Source of the DNA: Magnetospirillum gryphiswaldense MSR-1 v2
Lineage (GTDB): Bacteria; Pseudomonadota; Alphaproteobacteria; Rhodospirillales; Magnetospirillaceae
DNA: 64,000 nt
Assembly (NCBI RefSeq): GCF_000513295.1
Contig: NC_023065.1
Coordinates: 2,526,501-2,590,500 of the forward strand
Reading direction: 5' to 3'
Shown here: positions 1 through 7,552 of the stretch, piece by piece
How the letters are laid out: every line of letters begins with the position of its first letter
How positions within the stretch are numbered: position 1 is the stretch's first letter
Notes under the pieces: generated by a model
The model's database searches: none
What the model was told of the DNA's origin: nothing
Seen by the model: only the letters and a program-made list of their open reading frames with translations
Position numbers and translations under genes: made by a program

Positions 1-228
1 GCGTTCCGAGACGCAATCCACGCTCAGGATGCCGTCCCGGTTATTCCTCCCCGGAAAACGTCGCCGCAGGTTCCTTGCGATTACGCCCTCTATTGCGAGC
101 GCAACCTCATCGAGCGTTTTCTCCAGAAGATCAAACATTTCCGCCGGATCGCAACCCGCTACGACCAGACCCCCAGGGCGTTCTTGTCCATCCTCTGCCT
201 CGTCAGCGCATTCATCTGGACTAAATGA
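1..228 (+). pseudogene. IS5-family transposase, C-terminal fragment (runs off the left edge)
   Basis: An open frame runs from the first base to a TGA at 226-228. It encodes the typical C-terminal block of IS5-type DDE transposases: RNLIERFLQKIKHFRRIATR followed by YDQ and a FLSILCLVSAFIW tail. In this family the glutamate of the DDE triad lies in the (N/R)xIER segment, visible here near residue 38. The start lies outside the window, so I cannot tell whether the copy is complete. The decayed genes to the right suggest a remnant. Confidence 0.75.
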
Positions 229-254
229 ATGTCAACGCGACCTAGGGTGCGCAG

Positions 255-427
255 GAGCTCTTTCTCCATGTGGTGGTTGATCGCTTGATCGCGGGACAAA
301 GCCCGGTTCAGATCTATCGGGAATATCGTGGCATGACCCACGAGGCCCTGGCCCCAAAAGCGGGAGTCAGCATTGAAACCCTGACGACGCCGACGCCCTG
401 GAGATTGATGTCAAAAAGATGATATAA
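255..427 (+). pseudogene. Broken XRE-type HTH (antitoxin-like) gene
   Basis: One frame reads GQSPVQIYREYRGMTHEALA then PKAGVSIETL, the start of an XRE helix-turn-helix like that of HigA-type antitoxins. The usual C-terminal segment, ADALEIDVKKMI and a stop, follows in a different frame near 383-427. The helices between the two blocks are missing. This is most simply an antitoxin gene that has suffered an internal deletion with a frameshift. I see no intact toxin beside it. Confidence 0.55.
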
Positions 428-451
428 GCATACTTCGCAGTCCCCACTCCC

Positions 452-868
452 TCAGAGTCCAGGCGATTGCTTCCGAATCGGCGAAGCCGTCGGAGAGGCG
501 GCGATACGGGGCGTGGTGCCGGAACGCGGAGCAGAGGACGGTTTTCTCACTGCTTTCGGCCCCCAAAGAATCAAGGCGATCCCATCCTTCACCCGGATCA
601 GAATTCGGACGATTCCGCGCTCGGCCCCCGCCATGCGCTTGAAGACATGATAGGCGCGCCGCCGCCCGCTTCCCTGACCGACTTGGCTATAGGTCTTGAA
701 GCGCACGTTTCGAACCACCCGCTGACCGAAGCGGGTTCTCAGGAATGCCAGCAGCAGGCCGTTCTTGGCCAGCCAAGCGACGAGAATGACCATGGCGTGC
801 GCGAACACGCCCTTGATGAGAACCCCGAACAGAAACAGCAAGATTCCGGCAATGATCGCAGTTAGCAT
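452..868 (-). CDS. Small membrane protein of unknown function
   Basis: The 138-residue product begins with a strongly hydrophobic stretch (MLTAIIAGILLFLFGVLIKG), continues with a second apolar segment (about residues 24-42), and then a basic region rich in Arg. A final tail rich in Ser, Pro and Thr looks disordered. A weak Shine-Dalgarno (GGAAAG) precedes the ATG. I do not recognise the family. It lies between mobile-element debris and an antitoxin-like gene, so it may itself be a remnant. Confidence 0.4.
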   Translation of the reverse strand: MLTAIIAGILLFLFGVLIKGVFAHAMVILVAWLAKNGLLLAFLRTRFGQRVVRNVRFKTYSQVGQGSGRRRAYHVFKRMAGAERGIVRILIRVKDGIALILWGPKAVRKPSSAPRSGTTPRIAASPTASPIRKQSPGL

Positions 869-959
869 GGCCGCTTTCCAAACAGGTGAACCGCCCCCGA
901 TTCTCGGATGAAATCGGAGTGGTACGGACTATAATGGAGAGACTGCAAAACTTCACCCC

Positions 960-1235
960 CTATGGCTGCAAGCCTCGGGGGTCGCGGAAAATCCGCTCCT
1001 CATCGATTCGGCGTAGCGCCTCCTCGATCTGGCGGGCGACGTCCCCGCGAGAGGCAAGCTGCAGAATAGACTTGCCTCGAAAATGCGGCTGCGGCTCGGT
1101 CAGCCAAACCTGGGCCCTGGCCTCATCGCCGAACACCTGTTGGGCCAAAACGGTCAACCGCCGAATTCGGGCGGATAAGTGGTCGCCGACGACTGATGTG
1201 GGCTCGCTAGCCGAGGAATTGTCACCAGTCAGCAA
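960..1235 (-). CDS. DUF2384 (MbcA/ParS/Xre) antitoxin-like protein
   Basis: The 91-residue product carries the DUF2384 signature in order: VFGDEARAQVWL, a Pro-rich turn with FRGKSILQLAS, and a final VARQIEEALRRIDE helix. This domain forms the toxin-binding part of antitoxins that pair with RES-domain toxins. The N-terminal Xre-like DNA-binding domain of full-length members is reduced or absent. No RES toxin is visible on either side, so this is either an orphan antitoxin or the remains of a TA pair. Confidence 0.6.
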   Translation of the reverse strand: MLTGDNSSASEPTSVVGDHLSARIRRLTVLAQQVFGDEARAQVWLTEPQPHFRGKSILQLASRGDVARQIEEALRRIDEERIFRDPRGLQP

Positions 1236-1492
1236 GATGCGGATTTTATCAATGTTTCAGCCCCCTAATTGACCGGACAGGTCCTATCGCTTAGCTAGAG
1301 CGGTTTCACGCCGAGCGGAATCGGTAGAGGATTCCCCCTGAGGTCATTTTGTGATTCAACATCTTCGGTAACAACGCTCCCGAGGATGACCCGCGAGGGG
1401 ACAGCGGATGTCGTGCGCTAATGGACTTTTCAGTTGATGTGCGCGCGCTAAAGTGGATTATCCATTAGGACACATACTCTCGCGAGGGGAAA

Positions 1493-2383
1493 ATGGACGA
1501 TCTAGAGTGGGCGCGTTGGGGGGCGAAATACATTTACGATTTCAGGACCGCTAAGCACGAAGAATTTAATTATGCGATGGAAGATAACAAAGCGAAATCA
1601 GGTTATGCACCATTCAAAGGGCACGACGTTCCAAAGTCTATAATATCGATGTTCTATCACGATTCGATGGAGATATTTTCTGACTCAACTATTCCAGGAC
1701 AAAAATTTGGATCCCCTGCGGAGTTTGAGAGGGAAGTTATATCATATAAAAGCACGCTTGAGGGATGGCTTAGGGCGCTGAATCGCACTGCCGAAGAAGT
1801 GAAGGATTCTGACGCAGACATACCACACCCACTGTACGTCGTGCTTTCCTTGGTTGAGTCCATGAAAACAGCGATTGATTTTGTTCTTTCGAAGCGGGTG
1901 GCAATAACACCATCGACCTGCTGGTTTACACTCTCGCGTATTGCGCGTCGGCTCCACGAGTCAGTCCTATCGCTTAAGAAACACCCTCACGGCGGAACGA
2001 TACTTGCAATAAACGATGAATGGGATGCCCAGTACCTTTTTCGCGCTCTATTGGTTACTTCATTCGATGACATTCGCATTGAAGAATGGAATCCTTCGAC
2101 GGCCGGGTCATCGTCCAAGTGCGAATTCTTCCTTAAGGACGAGAAGACGCTTGTCGAAATAAAATATGTTCGAAAGCCGTCATGCCAAAAACGCATAAAA
2201 GATGAAATAGCGGTAGATATTCTCGATTACGGAAATAACGATAAGGTTGATAGGCTTTTTGTTTTTATTTACGACCCGGATATGAAGTTAGAGAATCCAG
2301 TTCAGGTTGAAAGAGACCTAAGTGGAAAGAGGGAAGGTCTTGGCGATGTCCGAGTAGTTATTGGACCGCCGCGCTTCCAATAG
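1493..2383 (+). CDS. Protein with C-terminal DpnII/MboI-like PD-(D/E)XK nuclease domain
   Basis: This is a 296-residue protein. Residues 1-170 are helical and unrecognised. Residues about 175-290 match the REase_DpnII-MboI pattern: NDEWDAQYLFRALL, DDIRIEEWNPSTAGSSSK, a KDEKTLVEIKYVR strand (E-x-K), FVFIYDP, and a final VRVVIGPP. Domains of this kind occur at the C-terminus of putative phage-defence effectors. The acidic residue normally at the Asp position before the ExK strand is Glu here (SSKCEFFL). GAGGGGAAA directly before the ATG is a good ribosome site. Base composition is clearly lower in GC than the neighbours, consistent with recent transfer. The target is unknown. Confidence 0.7.
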   Translation: MDDLEWARWGAKYIYDFRTAKHEEFNYAMEDNKAKSGYAPFKGHDVPKSIISMFYHDSMEIFSDSTIPGQKFGSPAEFEREVISYKSTLEGWLRALNRTAEEVKDSDADIPHPLYVVLSLVESMKTAIDFVLSKRVAITPSTCWFTLSRIARRLHESVLSLKKHPHGGTILAINDEWDAQYLFRALLVTSFDDIRIEEWNPSTAGSSSKCEFFLKDEKTLVEIKYVRKPSCQKRIKDEIAVDILDYGNNDKVDRLFVFIYDPDMKLENPVQVERDLSGKREGLGDVRVVIGPPRFQ

Positions 2384-2423
2384 TGAAATCTGGCCCCGCT
2401 GTTTTCCAGTCAGCGGGGCCAGA

Positions 2424-3194
2424 TTATCCCTCAACACCGTCATCGGAACCGAACTCCCCTTTGCGCTGCTCAATATCGGCGCGCGTTTGCCGCACGAGAA
2501 AATCAACGGTGCCAGCCTCGTCCATAGCCGCGAGGAAGGCCGATTTCATCGCCTCGAAATCTTCTGCTCCACGGACCGCCGTCTTTAGGGCGGTCAAGCC
2601 GTTGCTCAAGTGTGCGAGATACTCGTCCACCCTAAGCTCAAGCTCAAACAGCTTATCTGGCAGAGCATCCAATCCCGTCTTGCGCCACTTCTCGCGTCGC
2701 GCTTCCTCCCGCAGAATTCTGTCCGTGGCGAACTCAACCACCTTTGAGTCGCGAACCTCACCGGACCACAAGCGCGTCAGCTTCGGCTGCGCGCGCTCCA
2801 ATGCATTTTCCGCGACATGCTGTTTCAGCACTTTAAGCGCCCACTCTGGACACCTTCGGCTGCTCGGCTTCCCAGGGTCAATTAGCCAAGCCTGAAGCGA
2901 CCGCACTGATACATTCTTGCCAGTTGCGCGCGTGAGCACGCTCGCCGCTGTGGCGTAGTCGCTAGGGAAGTAGGTGCGCAAAATGCCATCCATCTCCCAG
3001 CGCACGAGTTCGTCCCGCACCGCGCCTCGGATTTCTTCCTTAATCGCCAATAATTGCTCGTCGGACAACCCTCCCTCCGGCAACCGAACGGGATCAATCT
3101 CGACATCGTCGGGGCACGATCCGCGCACCTTAAATGTGGCCGACAGGTCGTCATTGGACGCGGTGTGCGCAAAACGATCATATTTCCAGGCCAT
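2424..3194 (-). CDS. Hypothetical protein next to integrase
   Basis: A mostly charged, helical protein of about 256 residues. The ATG at 3194 is preferred over the one at 3206 because GAGGTG lies six bases before it. Around residues 95-130 a segment, VSVRSLQAWL then DPGKPSSRRCPEWALKVL, looks like a helix-turn-helix of the kind that selects a DNA or tail substrate, but I cannot place it in a family. Downstream of the integrase on the same strand, it may be co-transcribed with it or controlled by the palindrome at 3218-3243. Confidence 0.5.
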   Translation of the reverse strand: MAWKYDRFAHTASNDDLSATFKVRGSCPDDVEIDPVRLPEGGLSDEQLLAIKEEIRGAVRDELVRWEMDGILRTYFPSDYATAASVLTRATGKNVSVRSLQAWLIDPGKPSSRRCPEWALKVLKQHVAENALERAQPKLTRLWSGEVRDSKVVEFATDRILREEARREKWRKTGLDALPDKLFELELRVDEYLAHLSNGLTALKTAVRGAEDFEAMKSAFLAAMDEAGTVDFLVRQTRADIEQRKGEFGSDDGVEG

Positions 3195-3217
3195 CGGGCA
3201 CCTCATTCATTTCACCA

Positions 3218-3243
3218 CGCACAATGTGCGCGCACATTGTGCG
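3218..3243. promoter_or_regulatory. 26-bp perfect palindrome
   Basis: CGCACAATGTGCG is followed at once by its exact reverse complement. The palindrome sits between the stop of the integrase gene and the start of the 2424-3194 gene. It has no following T-run on either strand, so an operator for a dimeric regulator is more likely than a terminator. Confidence 0.6.
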
Positions 3244-3247
3244 CCAA

Positions 3248-4507
3248 TCAAGCTTGATTTGCCCAGATGTCCGCCGGAGTCCAACCGGCGTCGCCACAGT
3301 CAGTTTCAAAGACAGCGCCTTCCATGTCCTCACTCCCCTTCGGCAACATCCACCCATTGATGTAGTCCGTCACCTTCTGCTGCGCCCGCCGCAGGTGCTC
3401 GCCCGAGCCGACGTACACCGTCGTCACGTCGCCGCTGAGCGCATGGTTCATCAGCAGCTTGAGGTCGTAGACGCCGATCCCGGCTGCGTTGGCGCAGGTC
3501 GCGAAGGTGTGGCGGAGGGCGTGCATGATGAACGACATGCCCATCTTCTTGATGTCCAGCGGCGCCAGCTTTGGTTCGGTAATGTGACCGGCGCCCGACT
3601 GCGCCGGCCAGGCCCACGGGTTGTCGGCACCATAAAATATCATGTTTTGTTCTTTGCGGCGCTTGAGAATCTCCACCATGGACGAGGACAGTGGCAGGCT
3701 GAACGCGCGCTTCTTGCCACCCTTGGGCAGCGGGACAAACAGGGTCGCGCCCTCCAGGTCCACGTCTTCCCAGCGCATGGTCAGGGCGGCTTGGCGACGC
3801 ATCCCCGAGTACAGCAGGAACAGGTAGAAGTCCTGGCGGATCGGGCTGGGCAGCTTGCGGATGCCCCGGTACCACTCGGCCAGCTTCTCGGCGGGAATGG
3901 CGCAGTCGCGCTTTTCCTGGGGGAAGCGGTCCACGGCGATGGTCGGGTTCACCGGCGGCAGGTCTTCGAACTGCTTGAGGGCGCGGTTGTAGATACCGCG
4001 CAGGACGGCCATCGCGTTGTTGGCGACGTAGTGCCCATGGTCGCGGCCGATGCGCTGGTGACGGTCGTAGCAGTCCTTGCGGGTAATCTCGGCCAGCGGA
4101 CGGTCGAGCCAGTCGGACAGGTAATAGTCCAGGGCGTAGCGGTAGGTCTGCGTGGTGCGGGCCGCACGGACTTTCGTACCGTTGATGTAGAGGTCGGCGG
4201 CCTCACGCAGGGTCAGTTGTTTGGCGCGCGCCTGTTTCTTGACCTTGTTGGGGTCCACGCCCTCGCGCATGTCCTGGAGGATGGCCTGGGCCTTCTTGCG
4301 GGCCTGCTCGGTGGTGATGACGCCGTGGCGGCCGATGGTCACCAGCCGGGTGCGGCCGTTCGGGGTGCCCTCGGCGATGTAGGTCTTGGTGCCGGTGCCG
4401 ACCTTGACGCCAAATCCTTTGAGCTGGCTGTCCTTGTAGATGACTTGACCGGAAGGCGGGAAATCAATAGCATCCACAGTGGATTTAGTGATCCTGATAA
4501 CTGGCAT
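3248..4507 (-). CDS. int: Tyrosine recombinase / site-specific integrase
   Basis: Residues 1-95 form the N-terminal arm-binding domain of P4-like integrases (DUF4102 type), a core-binding domain follows, and the catalytic domain shows the expected residues: Arg in SGMRRQAALT, Lys in LPKGGKKR, H-x-x-R in MHALRHTF, His in LLMNHAL and the nucleophile Tyr in TTVYVGSG. The ATG at 4507 is preferred because MPVIRITKSTVDAI matches the usual N-terminus; an upstream ATG at 4564 adds unrelated residues. The gene reads away from a tRNA 3' fragment about 160 bp upstream, the usual place for attP. It lies outside the 18-bp repeats that bound the conjugative element, so it probably belongs to a second element extending left. 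Confidence 0.93.
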   Translation of the reverse strand: MPVIRITKSTVDAIDFPPSGQVIYKDSQLKGFGVKVGTGTKTYIAEGTPNGRTRLVTIGRHGVITTEQARKKAQAILQDMREGVDPNKVKKQARAKQLTLREAADLYINGTKVRAARTTQTYRYALDYYLSDWLDRPLAEITRKDCYDRHQRIGRDHGHYVANNAMAVLRGIYNRALKQFEDLPPVNPTIAVDRFPQEKRDCAIPAEKLAEWYRGIRKLPSPIRQDFYLFLLYSGMRRQAALTMRWEDVDLEGATLFVPLPKGGKKRAFSLPLSSSMVEILKRRKEQNMIFYGADNPWAWPAQSGAGHITEPKLAPLDIKKMGMSFIMHALRHTFATCANAAGIGVYDLKLLMNHALSGDVTTVYVGSGEHLRRAQQKVTDYINGWMLPKGSEDMEGAVFETDCGDAGWTPADIWANQA

Positions 4508-4663
4508 GGCGCAACCCCTGCAAAGTAGTGGCATAGCAGGGTTGGTGGCTACAACATGCCACACCAGCCCTACAAACTTACAGGGTTATTATGCCAGTTT
4601 GGCCGCAATGCGACCAGCACTACTACATCAATACTATACTCAGCTACAATGAATACTTTGCAA

Positions 4664-4708
4664 TTCCTAACCCGTAGGTCAGGGGTTCGAATCCCTTCCG
4701 GGACACCA
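4664..4708 (+). other. tRNA 3' fragment (probable tRNA-Arg CCT) = attachment site
   Basis: The sequence from an anticodon loop (TTCCTAA) through the variable region, a T-arm (AGGGG TTCGAAT CCCTT), the acceptor strand CCGGGAC, and ACCA is intact. There is no 5' half: no GTCCCGG lies upstream. This is the duplicated 3' part left when an element integrates into a tRNA gene, with strand exchange in the anticodon loop. The last 18 nt (4691-4708) are repeated at 51467-51484. The complete tRNA gene should lie left of the window. Confidence 0.85.
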
Positions 4709-4715
4709 CCTTCTT

Positions 4716-4728
4716 CACTCGCCGAATC
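4716..4728 (+). repeat. Left subterminal inverted repeat of the element
   Basis: CACTCGCCGAATC lies 7 bp inside the left attachment repeat. Its exact reverse complement lies at 51441-51453, 13 bp inside the right repeat. With one inserted base the match extends by three more bases (GTG). It probably binds the recombinase or excisionase. Confidence 0.7.
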
Positions 4729-4731
4729 CGT

Positions 4732-4749
4732 GGTTGTGATAACACAACC
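4732..4749. promoter_or_regulatory. Inverted repeat near the left end
   Basis: GGTTGTG and CACAACC flank ATAA, a perfect 7-bp inverted repeat. On the minus strand, a promoter-like pair TTGCGG-N17-TTATCA overlaps it and points out through the left end. In a circularised element that would be toward traK. The promoter call is weak. Confidence 0.4.
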
Positions 4750-4811
4750 GCGTGGTGTCCCGCAAGGATGCGCTTGCGATGGAGAGGCGTGGACTTCCAA
4801 TGACATAAAGC

Positions 4812-4843
4812 AAAAAGGCCGCTAACCCAGAGGATTAGCGACC
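4812..4843 (-). terminator. Leftward rho-independent terminator-like hairpin
   Basis: On the minus strand CGCTAA and TTAGCG form a stem with a 9-nt loop, extended past one mismatch by GG/CC pairs, then followed by TTTTTG. It would stop transcription leaving through the left end. No minus-strand gene lies close upstream of it, so it may insulate the end from read-through or act in the circular form. Confidence 0.6.
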
Positions 4844-4996
4844 TGCCGTCACCGGCTAAGAGAATTTGTTTGGCGACAACTTTCTTAGCCCAGGCAGGCC
4901 GCACTGTCAACGGAAAACCGTGAGGTTTCCGAACGGGTTAACTCGTCCCTTTTTCTACCGTCGTGATGTTGATCCACGTTCCTCCTTGGAGGGGCG

Positions 4997-6196
4997 ATGC
5001 ATAAATCCGAGTACATGCGGTCTCTGTATGAGGCCAGCTTTCACGCATCCCATGCGTTGGGCTCGCAGAGCCGGACGCTGGAAGCGGCCATTGTCGAGGC
5101 GCGCAAGAAGCATGCGCCGGCTCTGATCGGCGCCAGCCTGGAGCGCTACCGGCCTTCCCAGCAGGAGGACAGGCCGGTCGCGGTCGTTTGCACCAGGCGC
5201 CAGCGTGGGCCATCGCGCCGCATGGTCCAGCAGCGCCGTGCCGCGCATGCGCGGGCACGGTGGCCGTGGAAACTTCAAACCCAATGGCCATGGACCGATG
5301 CCGAGGTTTGTCTGATCGACGTGCTGTTGTTCCTGGGCGGCGCCAGCGGTGAATTCGACGTGTACCGGTCCGAGCTTGAGAACCGGGCCGGTGTCCGTCC
5401 ATCCACCCAGCGGGCGGCAGAGGCCAAGTTGCGTGATCTTGGCATGCTGGAAGTCGTCGAGAACCGGCGCGAGTACGACCGCAACGATGCCAACAGCTAC
5501 CAGCTCAAAGGGGTCTTGAAAGAAGCCGCCCGTATCTTGTGGGTGCGAAGGGGGGAGGGTACAAAACTTTGCGCACCCTTCGGGGGTGTAGAGAATCTAC
5601 AACCCCATACATCTCCTACATTGGCGCTGCCGACGTTGCTAAAGCGGACGCCTGGACGGCGCCCTCCCGTCACCCCCGAACCCAAGGCCAGGGCTGAACG
5701 CTTCGACCACATCGCCACGGGTGTGCCGACCTCCCCCCAATCAGGGGAGGTATGTAAGTTGCTCGGCAGGAACGAGCAGGCGAAGCCGGCAGCGGCAAAC
5801 GCGGCTGGCGATGGTGTCGCTGAAACCGTGGCGCTGGACCTGATCCGTTCATTCCTGCCCGAGGTGGCCCCGGCAGAGGCACCGCCCGATAACGTGGACG
5901 ATGCCTTGGCCCTGGCCGACCGGCTTCAGCGGACCTATGCCCCGACGCTGTGGCCGCATGTCTGGCGGGCGTGGCGGAAGCGCTGGGGGCTCACCGCCGC
6001 GCTGGCGGTGCTGGAAACCGGATTGATGCGTCGGGGCGGCCAGATCGAGACCAGCGGGGCGCAATACCTGTCGGGCATCCTGGGGCGGAACCGCCGCCAA
6101 GCGCCCGCACCCGAGGCGACCTTGCAGGCCATGCGGGCGTCCCGGCGGGCGCCGGGGCTGGCCCTGGGCCGGTCCGGGCGGGGGGCAAGGTCATGA
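4997..6196 (+). CDS. RepC-like replication initiator (putative)
   Basis: The 399-residue product has a winged-helix block at about 95-180 (WTDAEVCLIDVLLFLGGASG, then LRDLGMLEVVENRREYDR) that resembles plasmid initiators. A linker rich in Pro follows. The C-terminus, WPHVWRAWRKRWGLTAALAV to QYLSGILGR, resembles the RepC C-terminal domain, where the family has an Ile/Asn-Ser-x-GGYLR motif. GGAGGGG before the ATG is a strong ribosome site. It is first in a rightward run of small genes and overlaps the nuclease gene by ATGA. Autonomous replication of the excised element is an inference; the protein could be a different DNA-binding regulator. Confidence 0.55.
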   Translation: MHKSEYMRSLYEASFHASHALGSQSRTLEAAIVEARKKHAPALIGASLERYRPSQQEDRPVAVVCTRRQRGPSRRMVQQRRAAHARARWPWKLQTQWPWTDAEVCLIDVLLFLGGASGEFDVYRSELENRAGVRPSTQRAAEAKLRDLGMLEVVENRREYDRNDANSYQLKGVLKEAARILWVRRGEGTKLCAPFGGVENLQPHTSPTLALPTLLKRTPGRRPPVTPEPKARAERFDHIATGVPTSPQSGEVCKLLGRNEQAKPAAANAAGDGVAETVALDLIRSFLPEVAPAEAPPDNVDDALALADRLQRTYAPTLWPHVWRAWRKRWGLTAALAVLETGLMRRGGQIETSGAQYLSGILGRNRRQAPAPEATLQAMRASRRAPGLALGRSGRGARS

Positions 6197-6597
6197 AAAA
6201 TATGATCTCAATCACTATATTTTTCCGCATTGCTTTTGTTGTTGCCATCTCTTCTCCATGTTTTTCAATGGCTTCGTCGCCTGTGACTGATGGAAAAGTT
6301 TTGTTCGTGATCGATGGCGATACCTACCAGATCAGCCATGCCGGCGCCCCCGACGGCGAGCCGGTGCGGGCACGGCATTTCGACACCCCGGAAAAGGGCG
6401 ACCGGGCGCAGTGTCGGGCCGAACGGGAAAAGGCGCAGCAAGCCAGCACTTTTGCCCGTCGTCTTCTGCCCCGTGGGGCAGCAGTGGCATTGTCCGACTT
6501 GGGCCGGGATCGCTATGGGCGCCTGTTGGCCACCGTCACCTTGCCGGACGGCACCAACATTGCTGCCCAGCTGATCGGCGCCGGACTGGCCCTATGA
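6193..6597 (+). CDS. Secreted thermonuclease-family (SNase-like) protein
   Basis: The 134-residue product starts with a signal peptide (MKNMISITIFFRIAFVVAIS, cleavage probably after FSMA). The SNase fold follows: VIDGDTYQI, RARHFDTPEKG, and RDRYGRLLATV, ending IAAQLIGAGLAL. In the family these segments supply the Ca2+-binding Asp, the first catalytic Arg, and the second catalytic Arg. The ATG overlaps the upstream stop codon (ATGA), so translation is coupled. Nucleases of this type are common accessory genes on conjugative plasmids, but their role is not established. Confidence 0.85.
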   Translation: MKNMISITIFFRIAFVVAISSPCFSMASSPVTDGKVLFVIDGDTYQISHAGAPDGEPVRARHFDTPEKGDRAQCRAEREKAQQASTFARRLLPRGAAVALSDLGRDRYGRLLATVTLPDGTNIAAQLIGAGLAL

Positions 6598-6877
6598 GGG
6601 CGGGCGAAAGCAGGGGTGGTGCGCCCCTTTTGGGGCGCCATGACGATCAAGAAAGGGGCGTTCCGCCCCGCGCCGGCAATGGACAAGCGCCGGGCTGCGC
6701 CCGTCGTCGGGGGCCGGGATGCCCCGAAAATCCGCAAGCGGATCGCTGCGCGCCCTGCGGGTTTTGGGAGCTACCCCGCCCGGCCCCCGATCCATGCCTC
6801 TGCCCCCCTGATTCTACGACGAGGAAAAGGTGCGCCGCTCGACCCTCGATGCCGCCCTGATCCAGATGGAGGTAGCT
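6598..6877. other. Hairpin-rich stretch without a convincing gene
   Basis: Three compact inverted repeats lie close together: GCGCCCC-TTTT-GGGGCGC (6621-6638), GGGGCG-TTC-CGCCCC (6655-6669), and an ATCCGC/GCGGAT pair near 6730. A reading frame crosses the region but encodes only a basic, low-complexity peptide with no ribosome site. Placement after a Rep-like gene makes an origin or a termination region possible. I see no iterons here. Confidence 0.4.
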
Positions 6878-7144
6878 ATGAATATTCGTGTTGGGCAATA
6901 CCGTGAAGCCATCGACCACCTTTTCCACCTGATCACCGTCGATTATTGCGCCTGCGTCGGCCTTCGGGAGCGAACCACTTGGGCCGGTATTGCCCGCAAG
7001 GTTCTGGCTGAGGTCGAACAATTGGAATGCCTCAGGGCCAAAGCCGATGACCGCCGCCGCCATGCGCGATGCATTCTGGCCGCCAAGGCGCGCCTTTCCG
7101 ATTTCCCGGACAATATCGCCTTGATGCCGAATGGGGAGGGTTGA
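6878..7144 (+). CDS. Small helical protein, unknown function
   Basis: The 88-residue product is mostly helical with scattered Cys and Arg residues (YCACVGLRERTTW, then ARKVLAEVEQLECLRAKADD). The ATG at 6878 is chosen because GGAGG lies eight bases before it, while the upstream in-frame ATG at 6830 lacks a site. I do not recognise the family. It opens a tight run of small genes, each nearly touching the next, typical of the leading accessory region of a plasmid or ICE. Confidence 0.55.
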   Translation: MNIRVGQYREAIDHLFHLITVDYCACVGLRERTTWAGIARKVLAEVEQLECLRAKADDRRRHARCILAAKARLSDFPDNIALMPNGEG

Positions 7145-7148
7145 GACC

Positions 7149-7247
7149 ATGACCAGCCCCATCACCTCTTCCCGCCCCGTTCATGTGGAAATCGTCCTGA
7201 CCGACCGTGTGTTTGCCACCCTCCAGGGGCAGGAGGGCCGGCCATGA
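7149..7247 (+). CDS. Very short coupled reading frame (32 aa)
   Basis: An ATG four bases after the preceding stop opens a 32-residue frame. It ends in a TGA that overlaps the ATG of the next gene (ATGA). The exact joins on both sides suggest translational coupling, but the peptide has no recognisable features and the frame could be chance. Confidence 0.35.
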   Translation: MTSPITSSRPVHVEIVLTDRVFATLQGQEGRP

Positions 7248-7552
7248 GCATGAGCCAGATCGACACGATGACCCCCGGCGCCGCCCAGGCCATCACCTAT
7301 CACAACCAGGAAGCCGATTCCGCCCATCGGCAGGCCGTACAGGCTCTCGACACCTACACCCGGGCCATGCGGCAGCTGCAAACCGCCCTGGCCCGAGGCG
7401 ACGGCGAAGCCGCTGAAGTGGCCGAAGCCTGGGCCGATGCCGCCTGGAAAAATGTACAGGTGCTGTTGCAGCAGGGCTATCAGCACCGCAATTCCGCTGC
7501 CATCGCCGCCGGCATGGCCGCCGAGATCGAGAACGACAGGAGGAAGGCATGA
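7244..7552 (+). CDS. Small helical protein, unknown function
   Basis: The 102-residue product is Ala- and Gln-rich and predicted to be all helix, with a likely coiled coil around residues 22-75. No Cys, signal peptide or membrane segment is present. GGAGG lies just before the start. Its stop overlaps the next start (ATGA). Function is unknown; the operon context is the only clue. Confidence 0.55.
   Translation: MSMSQIDTMTPGAAQAITYHNQEADSAHRQAVQALDTYTRAMRQLQTALARGDGEAAEVAEAWADAAWKNVQVLLQQGYQHRNSAAIAAGMAAEIENDRRKA

Noticed and set aside
3134-4528. Long rightward frame opposite the integrase
   Set aside because: Its product is a Val/Gly/Arg-rich mirror of the integrase, caused by high GC at third positions.
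4570-4910. Reading frames on the minus strand across the tRNA fragment
   Set aside because: They translate the T-arm of the tRNA remnant (the common GIRTPDL artefact) and have no ribosome site.
6616-6906. Rightward frame in the hairpin-rich gap
   Set aside because: Low-complexity basic peptide; the next gene starts inside it with a strong ribosome site.
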